Under the pieces are notes generated by a model. The model was not told the origin of the DNA. It was given only the letters and a program-made list of their open reading frames with translations, and did no database searches. This document shows positions 1-7,052 of a stretch of 12,955 bases of DNA, piece by piece. This DNA comes from Gammaproteobacteria bacterium (GTDB lineage Bacteria; Pseudomonadota; Gammaproteobacteria; UBA9214). Numbering within the stretch: the stretch's first letter is position 1; each line of letters begins with the position of its first letter. Where the stretch lies: the NCBI GenBank assembly GCA_003454335.1, contig DMKK01000072.1, positions 1 through 12,955 on the forward strand. Direction: 5' to 3'. The position numbers and the translations under genes were made by a program.

Positions 1-66
1 TGCTGAGGAACGAAGCGCATCTGTCGCGCGATCGATGCGCTTCGCAAGCTCAGCACATTCTACGGC
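1..66. repeat. Palindromic intergenic repeat, cut by the window start
   Basis: TGCTGAG at 1-7 pairs with CTCAGCA at 49-55, and CGAAGCGCAT at 11-20 pairs perfectly with ATGCGCTTCG at 35-44, leaving a 3x4 internal loop and a 14-base apical loop. The right flank reads CATTCTACGG, which resembles the outer end of palindromic repeats found dispersed in many gammaproteobacterial genomes. The matching left end would lie outside the window. The element sits just after the dgkA stop codon, so the hairpin may also terminate that transcript or shield its 3' end, although no clear U-run follows. The repeat-family assignment is inferred from general resemblance. Confidence 0.65.
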
Positions 67-88
67 TATTCTTGTGGAGCCGGGAGAT

Positions 89-454
89 TCAAAAGACCAG
101 CACCAGCAGCCACACCACGACTACATTTAGCAATGCAATCATCACCGTGGCCGAGCTGATGTCCTTGGCCCGACCGGACAGTTCGTGCAATTCCGGCCCG
201 ATCCTGTCGACCACTGACTCGACCGCTGAATTAACCAACTCACACAACAGCACCAGCACCCAGACAGTAATCAGCAATGCCCGTTCCAGCCCGGTCTGTC
301 CCAGCCACAGGGCCAGCGGCACCAGTATCACGGTGAGGGCAACTTCCTGCCTGAAGGCTGTTTCATGGCGATAGGTAGCAGCCAGCCCCTGCAGGGAATA
401 GCCAGCGGCCTTGATCAGCCTGCGAATACCGGTGTTCCCGGAATCAGTAGCCAT
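89..454 (-). CDS. dgkA: Diacylglycerol kinase (DgkA)
   Basis: This gene encodes a small inner-membrane enzyme that phosphorylates diacylglycerol to phosphatidic acid with ATP, recycling lipid left over from envelope synthesis. The 121-residue length fits the bacterial DgkA family. The family signature runs from about E72 to D98: E72, N75, E79, VVDRIG at 81-86, and HELSGRAKD at 90-98, which is nearly identical to the E. coli segment. Three hydrophobic segments are visible at about 38-52, 57-76 and 101-121, with an N-terminal amphipathic stretch containing RHETAFRQE (30-37). The start lies 26 bases after the gcvPB stop codon, so it is probably the last gene of that transcript. No Shine-Dalgarno sequence is obvious before the ATG. 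A palindromic repeat follows the stop. The family assignment is secure; a functional link to glycine cleavage is not implied. Confidence 0.95.
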   Translation of the reverse strand: MATDSGNTGIRRLIKAAGYSLQGLAATYRHETAFRQEVALTVILVPLALWLGQTGLERALLITVWVLVLLCELVNSAVESVVDRIGPELHELSGRAKDISSATVMIALLNVVVVWLLVLVF

Positions 455-480
455 AGTGGAACGGGTTGGAGAGCAGCGGG

Positions 481-1935
481 TTAATCGGCCGGCCCACTCC
501 AGGCAAGATCCAGTTGCTTGGCGGCGCGGACTTCATCAAGCCGCCGTACCGGCTGTGTGTGCGGTGCTTCCTTCAACAGCTCCGGGCTGTTCTCGGCTTC
601 CTCCTGAATCCTGACCATCGCCGCCACAAACGCATCCAGTTCTTCCCTGGTCTCGGTCTCGGTCGGTTCGATCAACAGGCATTCGGGCACCAGCATTGGA
701 AAATAGGTGGTCGGCGCATGAAAGTTGTAGTCCAGCAACCGCTTGGCAAAATCCATGGCGGTAATGCCCAGCTCCTTCTGCTGACGCTTCAGGGTAATAA
801 TGAACTCGTGGGTGGCCCGACGCCCGGGAAAGGCAACATCGAAACCGGCCTCCTTCAACCTGGCCATCAGGTAGTTGGCATTCAGCGTGGCGTAATCGGC
901 CACACGGTGCATGCCTTCACTCCCCAACATGCGTGCATAGATATAGGCTCGCATCAGCACACCGGCATTCCCCATAAAGGCAGACAGGCGGCCAATACTT
1001 TGCGGGCGTACCGCTTCGGTAATCCAGTAATATTCGTCACCGTCATAGCCGACAACGGGCACCGGCATAAACGGCTCAAGGCGCTTGCTCACACCGACCG
1101 GACCGGCACCGGGTCCGCCACCACCGTGCGGCGTTGAAAAGGTCTTGTGCAGGTTCATGTGGATCACATCAAACCCCATGTCACCGGGCCGCACCTTGCC
1201 AAGAATTGCATTCAGGTTCGCGCCGTCGTAATACAACAGGCCTCCCGCCTCGTGGATCAGGGCGGCGATCTCTTCAATACGCCGTTCAAACACGCCCAGC
1301 GTAGAAGGGTTTGTCAGCATTATCCCCGCCGTCTGCGGACCGATTGCCAGCTTCAGAGCTGCAACATCAACATCGCCCTGGGCATCGGTGGGTATTTCAT
1401 GCACCTTGTAGCCACACATCACCGCAGTTGCCGGGTTGGTGCCATGGGCTGCGTCCGGCACCAGGATCTCCGTACGCCCGGTATCACCGTTTGCATCATG
1501 GTAGGCACGAATCATTGCCACCCCGGCAAACTCTCCCTGCGCACCGGCCATCGGTGTCAGGGTCACGGCCTGCATGCCGGTCACTTCTTTCAGTATTTCC
1601 TGCAAATCATACATACAGGCAAGAAAGCCCTGCCCCATGGATGCCGGCGCCAGCGGATGGCGCGCCAGAAAACCCGGCAACATCGCCAGCGTATTGCAGG
1701 CCCGCGGATTGTATTTCATGGTGCAGGAACCCAGCGGGTAGAACTGGGTGTCGATAGAAAAGTTTTTCTGCGACAGCCGGGTGTAATGCCTGACCACCTG
1801 CATCTCGGAGGTCGATGGCAGACCGGGCTCATCCGTACGCAACATACTGTCCGGAATATCCGACGTATCGGCCGATTGCATGGGCGCCTGCGCAAGTGCC
1901 CGGCGTCCGGTGTGAGATTGTTCAAATATAAGCAT
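481..1935 (-). CDS. gcvPB: Glycine dehydrogenase (decarboxylating) subunit 2, P-protein C-terminal half
   Basis: This is the PLP-binding half of the split P-protein of the glycine cleavage system. With GcvPA it decarboxylates glycine and passes the aminomethyl group to the lipoyl arm of GcvH. At 484 residues it has the usual length for the subunit. The N-terminus (MLIFEQSHTGRR) is typical of GcvPB. Other landmarks are YPLGSCTMKYNP (66-77), DAAHGTNPA (161-169), YYDGANLNA (235-243) and NLHKTFSTPHGGGGPG (261-276), where K264 is the expected Schiff-base lysine. The ATG is preceded by a weak GGAT. It lies 61 bases after the tpx stop codon, with a small hairpin in the gap, and dgkA follows 26 bases downstream. 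The split P-protein differs from the single-chain GcvP of E. coli. Confidence 0.96.
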   Translation of the reverse strand: MLIFEQSHTGRRALAQAPMQSADTSDIPDSMLRTDEPGLPSTSEMQVVRHYTRLSQKNFSIDTQFYPLGSCTMKYNPRACNTLAMLPGFLARHPLAPASMGQGFLACMYDLQEILKEVTGMQAVTLTPMAGAQGEFAGVAMIRAYHDANGDTGRTEILVPDAAHGTNPATAVMCGYKVHEIPTDAQGDVDVAALKLAIGPQTAGIMLTNPSTLGVFERRIEEIAALIHEAGGLLYYDGANLNAILGKVRPGDMGFDVIHMNLHKTFSTPHGGGGPGAGPVGVSKRLEPFMPVPVVGYDGDEYYWITEAVRPQSIGRLSAFMGNAGVLMRAYIYARMLGSEGMHRVADYATLNANYLMARLKEAGFDVAFPGRRATHEFIITLKRQQKELGITAMDFAKRLLDYNFHAPTTYFPMLVPECLLIEPTETETREELDAFVAAMVRIQEEAENSPELLKEAPHTQPVRRLDEVRAAKQLDLAWSGPAD

Positions 1936-1960
1936 CAGTTTATCCAGGCTATCAATAAAT

Positions 1961-1988
1961 TGTAGAGTCGGATTTATTCGGCCCTACA
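1961..1988. repeat. Imperfect hairpin between tpx and gcvPB
   Basis: A 28-base imperfect palindrome begins TGTAGAGTCGGA and ends with the near-complement ending CCCTACA. On the minus strand the two 12-base arms form 9 Watson-Crick pairs, one G-T pair and two mismatches around a short AT loop. It lies 8 bases after the tpx stop and 25 bases before the gcvPB start. The outer TGTAG/CTACA ends resemble dispersed palindromic repeats of gammaproteobacteria. An AT-rich stretch (ATTTATTGATAG) follows on the minus strand, so it could work as a weak terminator or RNA-stabilising hairpin separating tpx from gcvPB; that role is inference. Confidence 0.6.
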
Positions 1989-1996
1989 CATTAATT

Positions 1997-2494
1997 TTAT
2001 AGTGCAGCCAGCGCTGCATCGTAATCGGGTTCGTTGCCTATCTCGGGAACCAGCTGGGTGTACAGGACCTTGCCATCCGCGCCAATCACCACAATGGCAC
2101 GTGCGGTAATACCGGCCAGCGGCCCGTCTGTCATCAGCACGCCATAGTCCTTGGCAAAGGCACGCGTGCGCATCATGGACAGGGTCACAACATTATCGAT
2201 GTCTTCTGCGCTGCAAAAACGTCCCTGTGCGAACGGCAAATCAGCAGATACCACCAGCACCACAAAATCATCATGGCCGGCGGCCTTCTCGTTGAATTTC
2301 TTCGTGGAGATTGCACAGGTAGGAGTGTCGAGACTGGGCACGATATTCAGTATGATCTGCTTGTCGCGGTAATCAGCCAGACGGACATCATCCAGTTTCC
2401 CGTTAACCAGGTGAAAGTCCGGTGCATCACTGCCAACTGCCGGCAGTTCGCCGCTGGTATTAAAGGTATTGCCATGCAATGTCACTGTTGCCAT
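1997..2494 (-). CDS. tpx: Thiol peroxidase, atypical 2-Cys peroxiredoxin (Tpx)
   Basis: Tpx reduces hydrogen peroxide and, preferentially, alkyl hydroperoxides, using electrons from thioredoxin; family members act in the cytoplasm or periplasm. The 165-residue protein begins MATVTLHGN. The peroxidatic cysteine is C60 in SLDTPTCA and the resolving cysteine is C94 in GRFCSAED, matching the C61/C95 pair of E. coli Tpx. The open frame continues upstream to 2803, but that extension overlaps gcvPA in another frame. The start at 2494 is chosen because AGGGGA lies 5 bases before the ATG and because the Tpx family begins there. No signal peptide is visible, which suggests a cytoplasmic location. The gene sits 37 bases after gcvPA and 61 bases before gcvPB on the same strand, splitting the two P-protein halves. 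This placement is unusual. Confidence 0.96.
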   Translation of the reverse strand: MATVTLHGNTFNTSGELPAVGSDAPDFHLVNGKLDDVRLADYRDKQIILNIVPSLDTPTCAISTKKFNEKAAGHDDFVVLVVSADLPFAQGRFCSAEDIDNVVTLSMMRTRAFAKDYGVLMTDGPLAGITARAIVVIGADGKVLYTQLVPEIGNEPDYDAALAAL

Positions 2495-2531
2495 TATTTT
2501 CCCCTGTTTAGTGTTGTTGAAACGATGCCCC

Positions 2532-3932
2532 TCAGGCCATCTTTGGCTTGACCGGGCAACCCGCCGCAGTCTGTGTCTGTATAACCCTGCCCAGATGACC
2601 GGCGTACCGTTCGATGTCCGCATCCGAGCGTGTCTCCGTGGCACACACCAGCAAGCAGTCACCCAGCTCCGGATAGTCTTGCGCCAGCGCATAACCCGGC
2701 AGGATATTATGTGCGTGCAATGGACGCACCACGCTATCCAGTGGCAGAGAGAAGCGCAACGCCGCCTCATGAAAATACGGCCGGTTAAAGACCGGCTCGA
2801 CACATTCGCTCACCGTCAGGGCCGCAACCAGCTTGCGGGTATTGGCATGACAGGCCTGCGCGACGCGCTTGAGGCCTTCGGCACCGAGCAGCGACATATG
2901 AATCGTTGCCGCCGTCACCAGCAGGCCCTGGTTGGTACAGATATTCGAGGTCGCCTTGGAACGGCGGATATGCTGCTCGCGCGCCTGTAATGTCAGGGTA
3001 TAACCGACCCGCTCATCACGATCGATGGTCCGGCCGACGATGCGTCCCGGCATTTGCCGGACATATTCCTTTTTACAGCACATGTAACCAAAGTAGGGAC
3101 CGCCACCCATCATGGGCACACCCAGCGGCTGACCCTCACCACAGGCAATATCAGCACCTTTCGTACCCCAGGCACCTGGCGGTTTCAGCAGTGCCATGGA
3201 CACCGGGTTGGCCACACCAATCACCAGTGCCCCCTGCGCATGCGCCCAGTCCGTCAGCATGTCGACTTCTTCGAGGATACCGAAAAAGTTTGGATGCTGA
3301 ATAACCAGCGCCGCAATATCCTCGCCTTCATACTGCTTGAGGGCAGCAGCCAGCGTGTTGCCACCTTCCGGACAGTACGGTACCTCCACCAGTTCGATCT
3401 GCTGGTTGTTGACAATGGTGTGCGTCGTCTGACGATAGCGAGGGTCAACCGTGGTCGGCACCAGGATACGACGCGACTTTGATTTGCGATTCGCACGCAC
3501 CGCCATCAATACGGCTTCTGCCAGTCCGGATGCACCGTCATATAAAGAGGCATTGGATACATCCAGCCCCGTCAACTCCGTCATCATGGTCTGGTATTCA
3601 TAGATCAGTTGCAGCGTGCCCTGACTGGCCTCTGCCTGGTACGGGGTATAGGCGCTGTAAAATTCACCGCGGGTGGTGATCTCCCAAACCGCTGCCGGAA
3701 TGTGGTGGTCATAGGAACCCGCACCCATGAAACACAGCGGGCGACCATCGTCCTCTGCACGTTGCATCATCAGGCGTGCAATATCCTGCTCGATCAGCCC
3801 CTCCGGTACACCGGACAGTTTGCCCATACGCAGGCTTGCAGGGATCTCGTCGAACAGTTCTTCAACATTCTGGCTGCCGATAGCAGCCAGCATTTCGCGG
3901 ACATCCGTTTCTGAATGGGGAATAAATGGCAT
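2532..3932 (-). CDS. gcvPA: Glycine dehydrogenase (decarboxylating) subunit 1, P-protein N-terminal half
   Basis: This is the partner of GcvPB in the split P-protein. It has an aminotransferase-type fold but no PLP lysine of its own. At 466 residues it has a normal length. Family landmarks include the start MPFIPHSETDVREML, MGAGSYDHHIP (69-79), FYSAYTPYQAEASQG (91-105) and SLYDGASGLAEA (129-140). The C-terminal stretch VVRPLHAHNILPGY is of the expected type. It lies 46 bases after gcvH and 37 bases before tpx, with all genes on the minus strand, so cotranscription with gcvT and gcvH is likely. No strong Shine-Dalgarno sequence precedes the ATG, but the N-terminus agrees with the family start. 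The function is clear; whether tpx affects the balance of the two subunits cannot be told from sequence. Confidence 0.96.
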   Translation of the reverse strand: MPFIPHSETDVREMLAAIGSQNVEELFDEIPASLRMGKLSGVPEGLIEQDIARLMMQRAEDDGRPLCFMGAGSYDHHIPAAVWEITTRGEFYSAYTPYQAEASQGTLQLIYEYQTMMTELTGLDVSNASLYDGASGLAEAVLMAVRANRKSKSRRILVPTTVDPRYRQTTHTIVNNQQIELVEVPYCPEGGNTLAAALKQYEGEDIAALVIQHPNFFGILEEVDMLTDWAHAQGALVIGVANPVSMALLKPPGAWGTKGADIACGEGQPLGVPMMGGGPYFGYMCCKKEYVRQMPGRIVGRTIDRDERVGYTLTLQAREQHIRRSKATSNICTNQGLLVTAATIHMSLLGAEGLKRVAQACHANTRKLVAALTVSECVEPVFNRPYFHEAALRFSLPLDSVVRPLHAHNILPGYALAQDYPELGDCLLVCATETRSDADIERYAGHLGRVIQTQTAAGCPVKPKMA

Positions 3933-3978
3933 GGCAATGAATTATTCTGGTAAAAGGGTTATGCTGCTTTAATACGGA

Positions 3979-4374
3979 CTAGTGATCTTCCGAGGCAAGA
4001 AATGCCTCATAGGCATCCGCGTCCATCAACGCTTCCAGCTCTCCGACAGCGGCTGGCTCCAGACGAAAGATCCAGCCTTCACCGTAGGCATCATTATTGA
4101 CGGTCTCCGGGCTGTCAGCCAGGCCTTCATTGACCTCGACAACTTCACCACCCAGCGGCGCATAGACATCGGATGCCGCCTTGACAGATTCCACCACGGC
4201 ACAGGCCTCTTCAGCCGTTAACGTTTGGCCCACTTCAGGCACTTCAATAAAGACCATGTCACCCAGTTGGTCCTGGGCGGTATCCGAGATGCCCACCGTT
4301 ACCGAACCGTCATCATTAATCCTTGCCCACTCGTGGGATTTTGCATATTTCAGCTCAACCGGTATGTTGCTCAT
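3979..4374 (-). CDS. gcvH: Glycine cleavage system H protein
   Basis: GcvH is the small lipoylated shuttle protein of glycine cleavage. Its lipoyl-lysine arm carries the aminomethyl group from the P-protein to GcvT and is reoxidised by dihydrolipoamide dehydrogenase, which is not encoded in this window. The protein has 131 residues, a normal length. The lipoylation site is K65 in VVESVKAASDVYAP, followed by LGGEVVEVNE. The N-terminal KYAKSHEWAR (9-18) and the C-terminal GEGWIFRLE are also family hallmarks. The ATG is preceded by GAGGAAATC, a good ribosome binding site. The gene lies 37 bases after gcvT and 46 bases before gcvPA. Several consecutive acidic residues near the end are common in this family. 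Confidence 0.97.
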   Translation of the reverse strand: MSNIPVELKYAKSHEWARINDDGSVTVGISDTAQDQLGDMVFIEVPEVGQTLTAEEACAVVESVKAASDVYAPLGGEVVEVNEGLADSPETVNNDAYGEGWIFRLEPAAVGELEALMDADAYEAFLASEDH

Positions 4375-4411
4375 GATTTCCTCACTTGATCAGTCGTTGT
4401 AATTGCGTTAT

Positions 4412-5503
4412 TCAAAGTTCTATCTGCGCTGCACCGTTGCGCACAAACGGCGGCTTGACCACGCGTGCCGTTAACAGCTTGCCGCGAATATCAACCTGGC
4501 AGGTGTCACCCGTCGCCTTCGGCACGCGCGCAAAGGCGATAGCACGCTGCAGCGTGGGTGAGAAACTGCCGCTGGTAATCTCGCCTTCACCCGCACCCGC
4601 TGCAATCACCTTCTGATGATTGCGCAACACACCCTTGCCTTCCAGCAGCAGTCCGACCAGTTTCTGCGTCGTCCCTGCCTGGCGTTGCTGCTCCAGTGCC
4701 GCACGCCCGATAAAATCACGTTCGGACGGTTCCCATGCTACCGTCCAGCCCAGCGCTGCCTCCAGGGGACTGGTCGATTCATCCATATCGGATCCGTACA
4801 GGTTCATACCCGCCTCCAGACGCAGGGTGTCGCGTGCGCCCAGCCCGGTTGGTTTGACCCCGGCACTGCGCAATTTTTGCCAGAAAGTCTCAGCCTCGGT
4901 AGCCGGCAAGACAATTTCAAAACCGTCTTCCCCGGTATAGCCGGTACGCGCAATAAACCAGTCACCGTCAAATGCACCAAAGAACGGCTTTAACTCACTG
5001 GCCGCTGCGCGGGCAGAATCACTCAGCAGCGGCAGTGTTTTGTCGCGCGCATGAGGACCCTGCACGGCAATCATGGCCAGCTCAGGGCGTTCTGTCACCG
5101 CCACATCAAAGGCTGTGGCCTGCTTTTCCAGCCAGGCAATATCCTTGTCATGGGTCCCGGCATTCACCACCATGCGAAAGAAATCCTCCTGCAGGAAATA
5201 GACAATCAGGTCGTCAATAACACCCCCGGACTCATTCAGCATGCAGCTGTATAACGCCTTGCCACTGTCTTTCAAGCGGTCCACATTATTCGCCAGCAGG
5301 TAGCGCAGAAATTCACGGGTGCGGTCACCGGTCAGGTCGACTACCGTCATGTGCGACACATCAAACATGCCCGCGTCCGTGCGCACCTGCCGGTGTTCTT
5401 CCATCTGTGAACCGTAGTTAATCGGCATATCCCAGCCGGCAAAATCGACCAGTTTGCCGCCATCAGCAACATGCTCTTCATACAGGGGAGTTTTGTTGGC
5501 CAT
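4412..5503 (-). CDS. gcvT: Aminomethyltransferase, glycine cleavage T protein
   Basis: GcvT takes the aminomethyl group bound to GcvH, releases ammonia and transfers the methylene carbon to tetrahydrofolate, giving 5,10-methylene-THF. The protein has 363 residues. The N-terminus (TPLYEEHVADGGKLVDFAGW), YGSQMEEH (30-37), RTDAGMFDVSHM (41-52) and ESGGVIDDLIVYF (91-103) closely track the E. coli protein; the D97/D98 pair belongs to the motif that carries the catalytic aspartate. RTGYTGEDGFEI and GLGARDTLRLEAGM appear later in the chain as expected. It is the first gcv gene on the strand, 314 bases beyond the ubiI stop, so it probably has its own promoter, although I found no convincing one. I saw no glycine-riboswitch-like sequence in the leader, where some bacteria have one before gcvT. 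Confidence 0.97.
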   Translation of the reverse strand: MANKTPLYEEHVADGGKLVDFAGWDMPINYGSQMEEHRQVRTDAGMFDVSHMTVVDLTGDRTREFLRYLLANNVDRLKDSGKALYSCMLNESGGVIDDLIVYFLQEDFFRMVVNAGTHDKDIAWLEKQATAFDVAVTERPELAMIAVQGPHARDKTLPLLSDSARAAASELKPFFGAFDGDWFIARTGYTGEDGFEIVLPATEAETFWQKLRSAGVKPTGLGARDTLRLEAGMNLYGSDMDESTSPLEAALGWTVAWEPSERDFIGRAALEQQRQAGTTQKLVGLLLEGKGVLRNHQKVIAAGAGEGEITSGSFSPTLQRAIAFARVPKATGDTCQVDIRGKLLTARVVKPPFVRNGAAQIEL

Positions 5504-5817
5504 AATCTTATTATCTCGTAGTTTTCTCGATACGGGTTGATGGGTGCGTCACTTTGATGGGTGCGTCGCTGCGCTCCTTCACCCATCCTACAAAAAACCG
5601 TAGATTCTGTAGGATGGGTGAAGGAGCGCAGCGACGCACCCATCAGACGGATTAACCAGTTATCCCCTGCCCGCAGCAGTATAATGTTGAGGCGCGAATA
5701 TACTCCGGCAGGCAGCCGAGTTCCATATTACCGTCTGATTATGCGCCCACAGGGCAAGCCCCATGCATCCGGGCATGCCACAGCAAGGCGACGACAACCT
5801 TTATAAGGCCAATCAGA
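5504..5817. other. ubiI-gcvT intergenic region
   Basis: This 314-base gap holds no credible gene. Its main content is the long hairpin repeat at 5538-5645. Beyond it, ATCAGACGG at 5642-5650 and CCGTCTGAT at 5731-5739 form a perfect 9-bp inverted repeat over an 80-base interval. A perfect TATAAT is present on the plus strand at 5680-5685, but no -35 element lies at the right distance and it would point away from gcvT. The promoter of the gcv cluster is expected somewhere here; I could not fix it. No glycine riboswitch core was recognised on the minus strand. Confidence 0.6.
5538..5645. repeat. Long perfect hairpin repeat (38-bp arms) with a partial tandem copy
   Basis: Arms at 5555-5592 and 5608-5645 are perfectly complementary over 38 bp, around a 15-base loop that begins AAAAACCGTAG. 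The arm reads TGATGGGTGCGTCGCTGCG, then CTCCTTCACCCATCCTACA. The first 13 bases of the arm, TGATGGGTGCGTC, also occur just outside it at 5538-5550, as if an extra arm end remained from an earlier copy. The outer GGTGCGTCGC and inner CCTACA motifs resemble non-autonomous palindromic repeats scattered in many gammaproteobacteria. In RNA it would form a very stable stem on either strand. It lies 35 bases upstream of the gcvT start and 173 bases after ubiI, so it may end the ubiI transcript or shape the gcvT leader. Confidence 0.9.
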
Positions 5818-7044
5818 TCAAGCAGATGGAGAAATATCCCCGGAAGCCATTGCCAGTGCGGGCAAATCCCCCTCCAGCCCCATGGCGTGACGCATAAACA
5901 ACTGCCGCAGCACAGCGGAGTTATTGACCAGCGACAGGCCAAGATTGCGCACCTGACTCAGCGGTGACTGCGCATTGCTGAAGGTCCGGTTAAGCACATC
6001 CATGGCCGACATCATGAGCAGGTTATCGCCCCGGCGCCAGCGCTCGTAACGCCGCAGCACCCGCAATGCCCCCGGATCCCTGCCGCCCTGCACTGCCGCA
6101 ACAATCACTTCAGTCAAGGTGGCGGCATCCAGCAAACCAAGATTTACACCCTGCCCGGCCAACGGATGAATCGCATGCGCGGCATCACCGATCAACGCAG
6201 CACGGTTTATCACATAATGCTCGGCATGCATGCGGCGCAGCGGCCAACTCTCGCGCTCACCCGAGTCCACGATACCGCCCAGCCGGTAGTCAAACGCCGC
6301 GGCAAGCTCTTCGTGGAAGACATCCCTGTCGAGCTCCATTATTCTCTCCGCCGCTGCCGTCGGCAGTGTCCAGACAATCGAACTCCAGCCCTCCTGCATG
6401 GGCAGAAATGCCAGCGGCCCACCCGGCAGGAAACGCTGCCAGGCCGTCTCACAATGCGGCTCTGCAGTCTTTACCAGACCAACCACGCTGCTTTGGTGGT
6501 AATCATGGCTACGCGTCTGGATACCCAGTGCCTCACGCACCGGTGAACGCACACCATCTGCCGCGATCAGCAGTGACGCCGTCAGACATTGTCCATCCTC
6601 CAGTGTCACCGTCACGTTCTCATCCTGATTTTCGACAGTCCGGAAACGTGCCGGACAAAACCGGGAAATGTTTTCGTCTGACTCCAGTTGCCCTGACAGG
6701 CCTGTTTCGATATGGCGCGGCTCAATGATGTGGCCGAGGTACGGTTCTCCCAGTTCCGCACAATCAAAATGCATGACACCCTCGCCCCGGGCATCCCAAA
6801 CCTCCATATCACTGAAGGCAAATACACCCTGTGCAGCGATCGCTTCCCACACACCCAGCGAACGGAAGATGCGTTCGGACGCACGCGTGATGGCAAACAC
6901 CCGTGGATCAGGCTGCTGTTGCTCGACCGGTACCGGCTGCCGCGCCTCAACGACGGCAACGCGCAGCCCTGCCTTGCCAAGGGCACAGGCAGCCGTCGCA
7001 CCGACGATACCTCCACCAACAATAATGATGTCAAACCGGTTCAT
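5818..7044 (-). CDS. ubiI: FAD-dependent ubiquinone-biosynthesis hydroxylase, UbiI (VisC) type
   Basis: The product is a flavoprotein monooxygenase of the UbiH/UbiF/UbiI/COQ6 family. In E. coli the protein at this position hydroxylates C5 of the ubiquinone precursor ring. The 408-residue protein has the N-terminal FAD-binding Rossmann motif IIIVGGGIVGA (6-16), the middle motif IAADGVRSPVR (160-170) and the second FAD motif ALIGDAAHAIHPLAGQGVNLG (283-303). The GDAAH..HPLAGQGVNLG version fits UbiI or UbiF better than UbiH. AAAGGAAATT directly before the ATG is a strong ribosome binding site, and the ubiH stop codon overlaps it, 8 bases away, so the two genes are cotranscribed. The UbiI name rests on position next to ubiH and gcvT; UbiF-like specificity is not excluded by sequence alone. 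Confidence 0.88.
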   Translation of the reverse strand: MNRFDIIIVGGGIVGATAACALGKAGLRVAVVEARQPVPVEQQQPDPRVFAITRASERIFRSLGVWEAIAAQGVFAFSDMEVWDARGEGVMHFDCAELGEPYLGHIIEPRHIETGLSGQLESDENISRFCPARFRTVENQDENVTVTLEDGQCLTASLLIAADGVRSPVREALGIQTRSHDYHQSSVVGLVKTAEPHCETAWQRFLPGGPLAFLPMQEGWSSIVWTLPTAAAERIMELDRDVFHEELAAAFDYRLGGIVDSGERESWPLRRMHAEHYVINRAALIGDAAHAIHPLAGQGVNLGLLDAATLTEVIVAAVQGGRDPGALRVLRRYERWRRGDNLLMMSAMDVLNRTFSNAQSPLSQVRNLGLSLVNNSAVLRQLFMRHAMGLEGDLPALAMASGDISPSA

Positions 7045-7052
7045 AATTTCCT

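Noticed and set aside
466..1137. Long plus-strand open frames opposite gcvPB (466-1137 and 1147-1965)
   Set aside because: They are antisense shadows of the clearly identified gcvPB; they are rich in His, Gln and Arg, as expected from reversed codons.
2495..2803. N-terminal extension of the tpx frame up to 2803
   Set aside because: It overlaps gcvPA coding sequence in another frame, has no family similarity, and the family start with a strong ribosome binding site is at 2494.
5680..5685. Perfect TATAAT on the plus strand between gcvT and ubiI
   Set aside because: No -35 element at 16-18 bases, and it points toward the antisense of ubiI, with no gene to serve.
5504..5817. Glycine riboswitch before gcvT
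   Set aside because: I looked on the minus strand for the conserved glycine-aptamer elements and saw none; the space is largely taken by the hairpin repeat. A covariance-model search would settle it.
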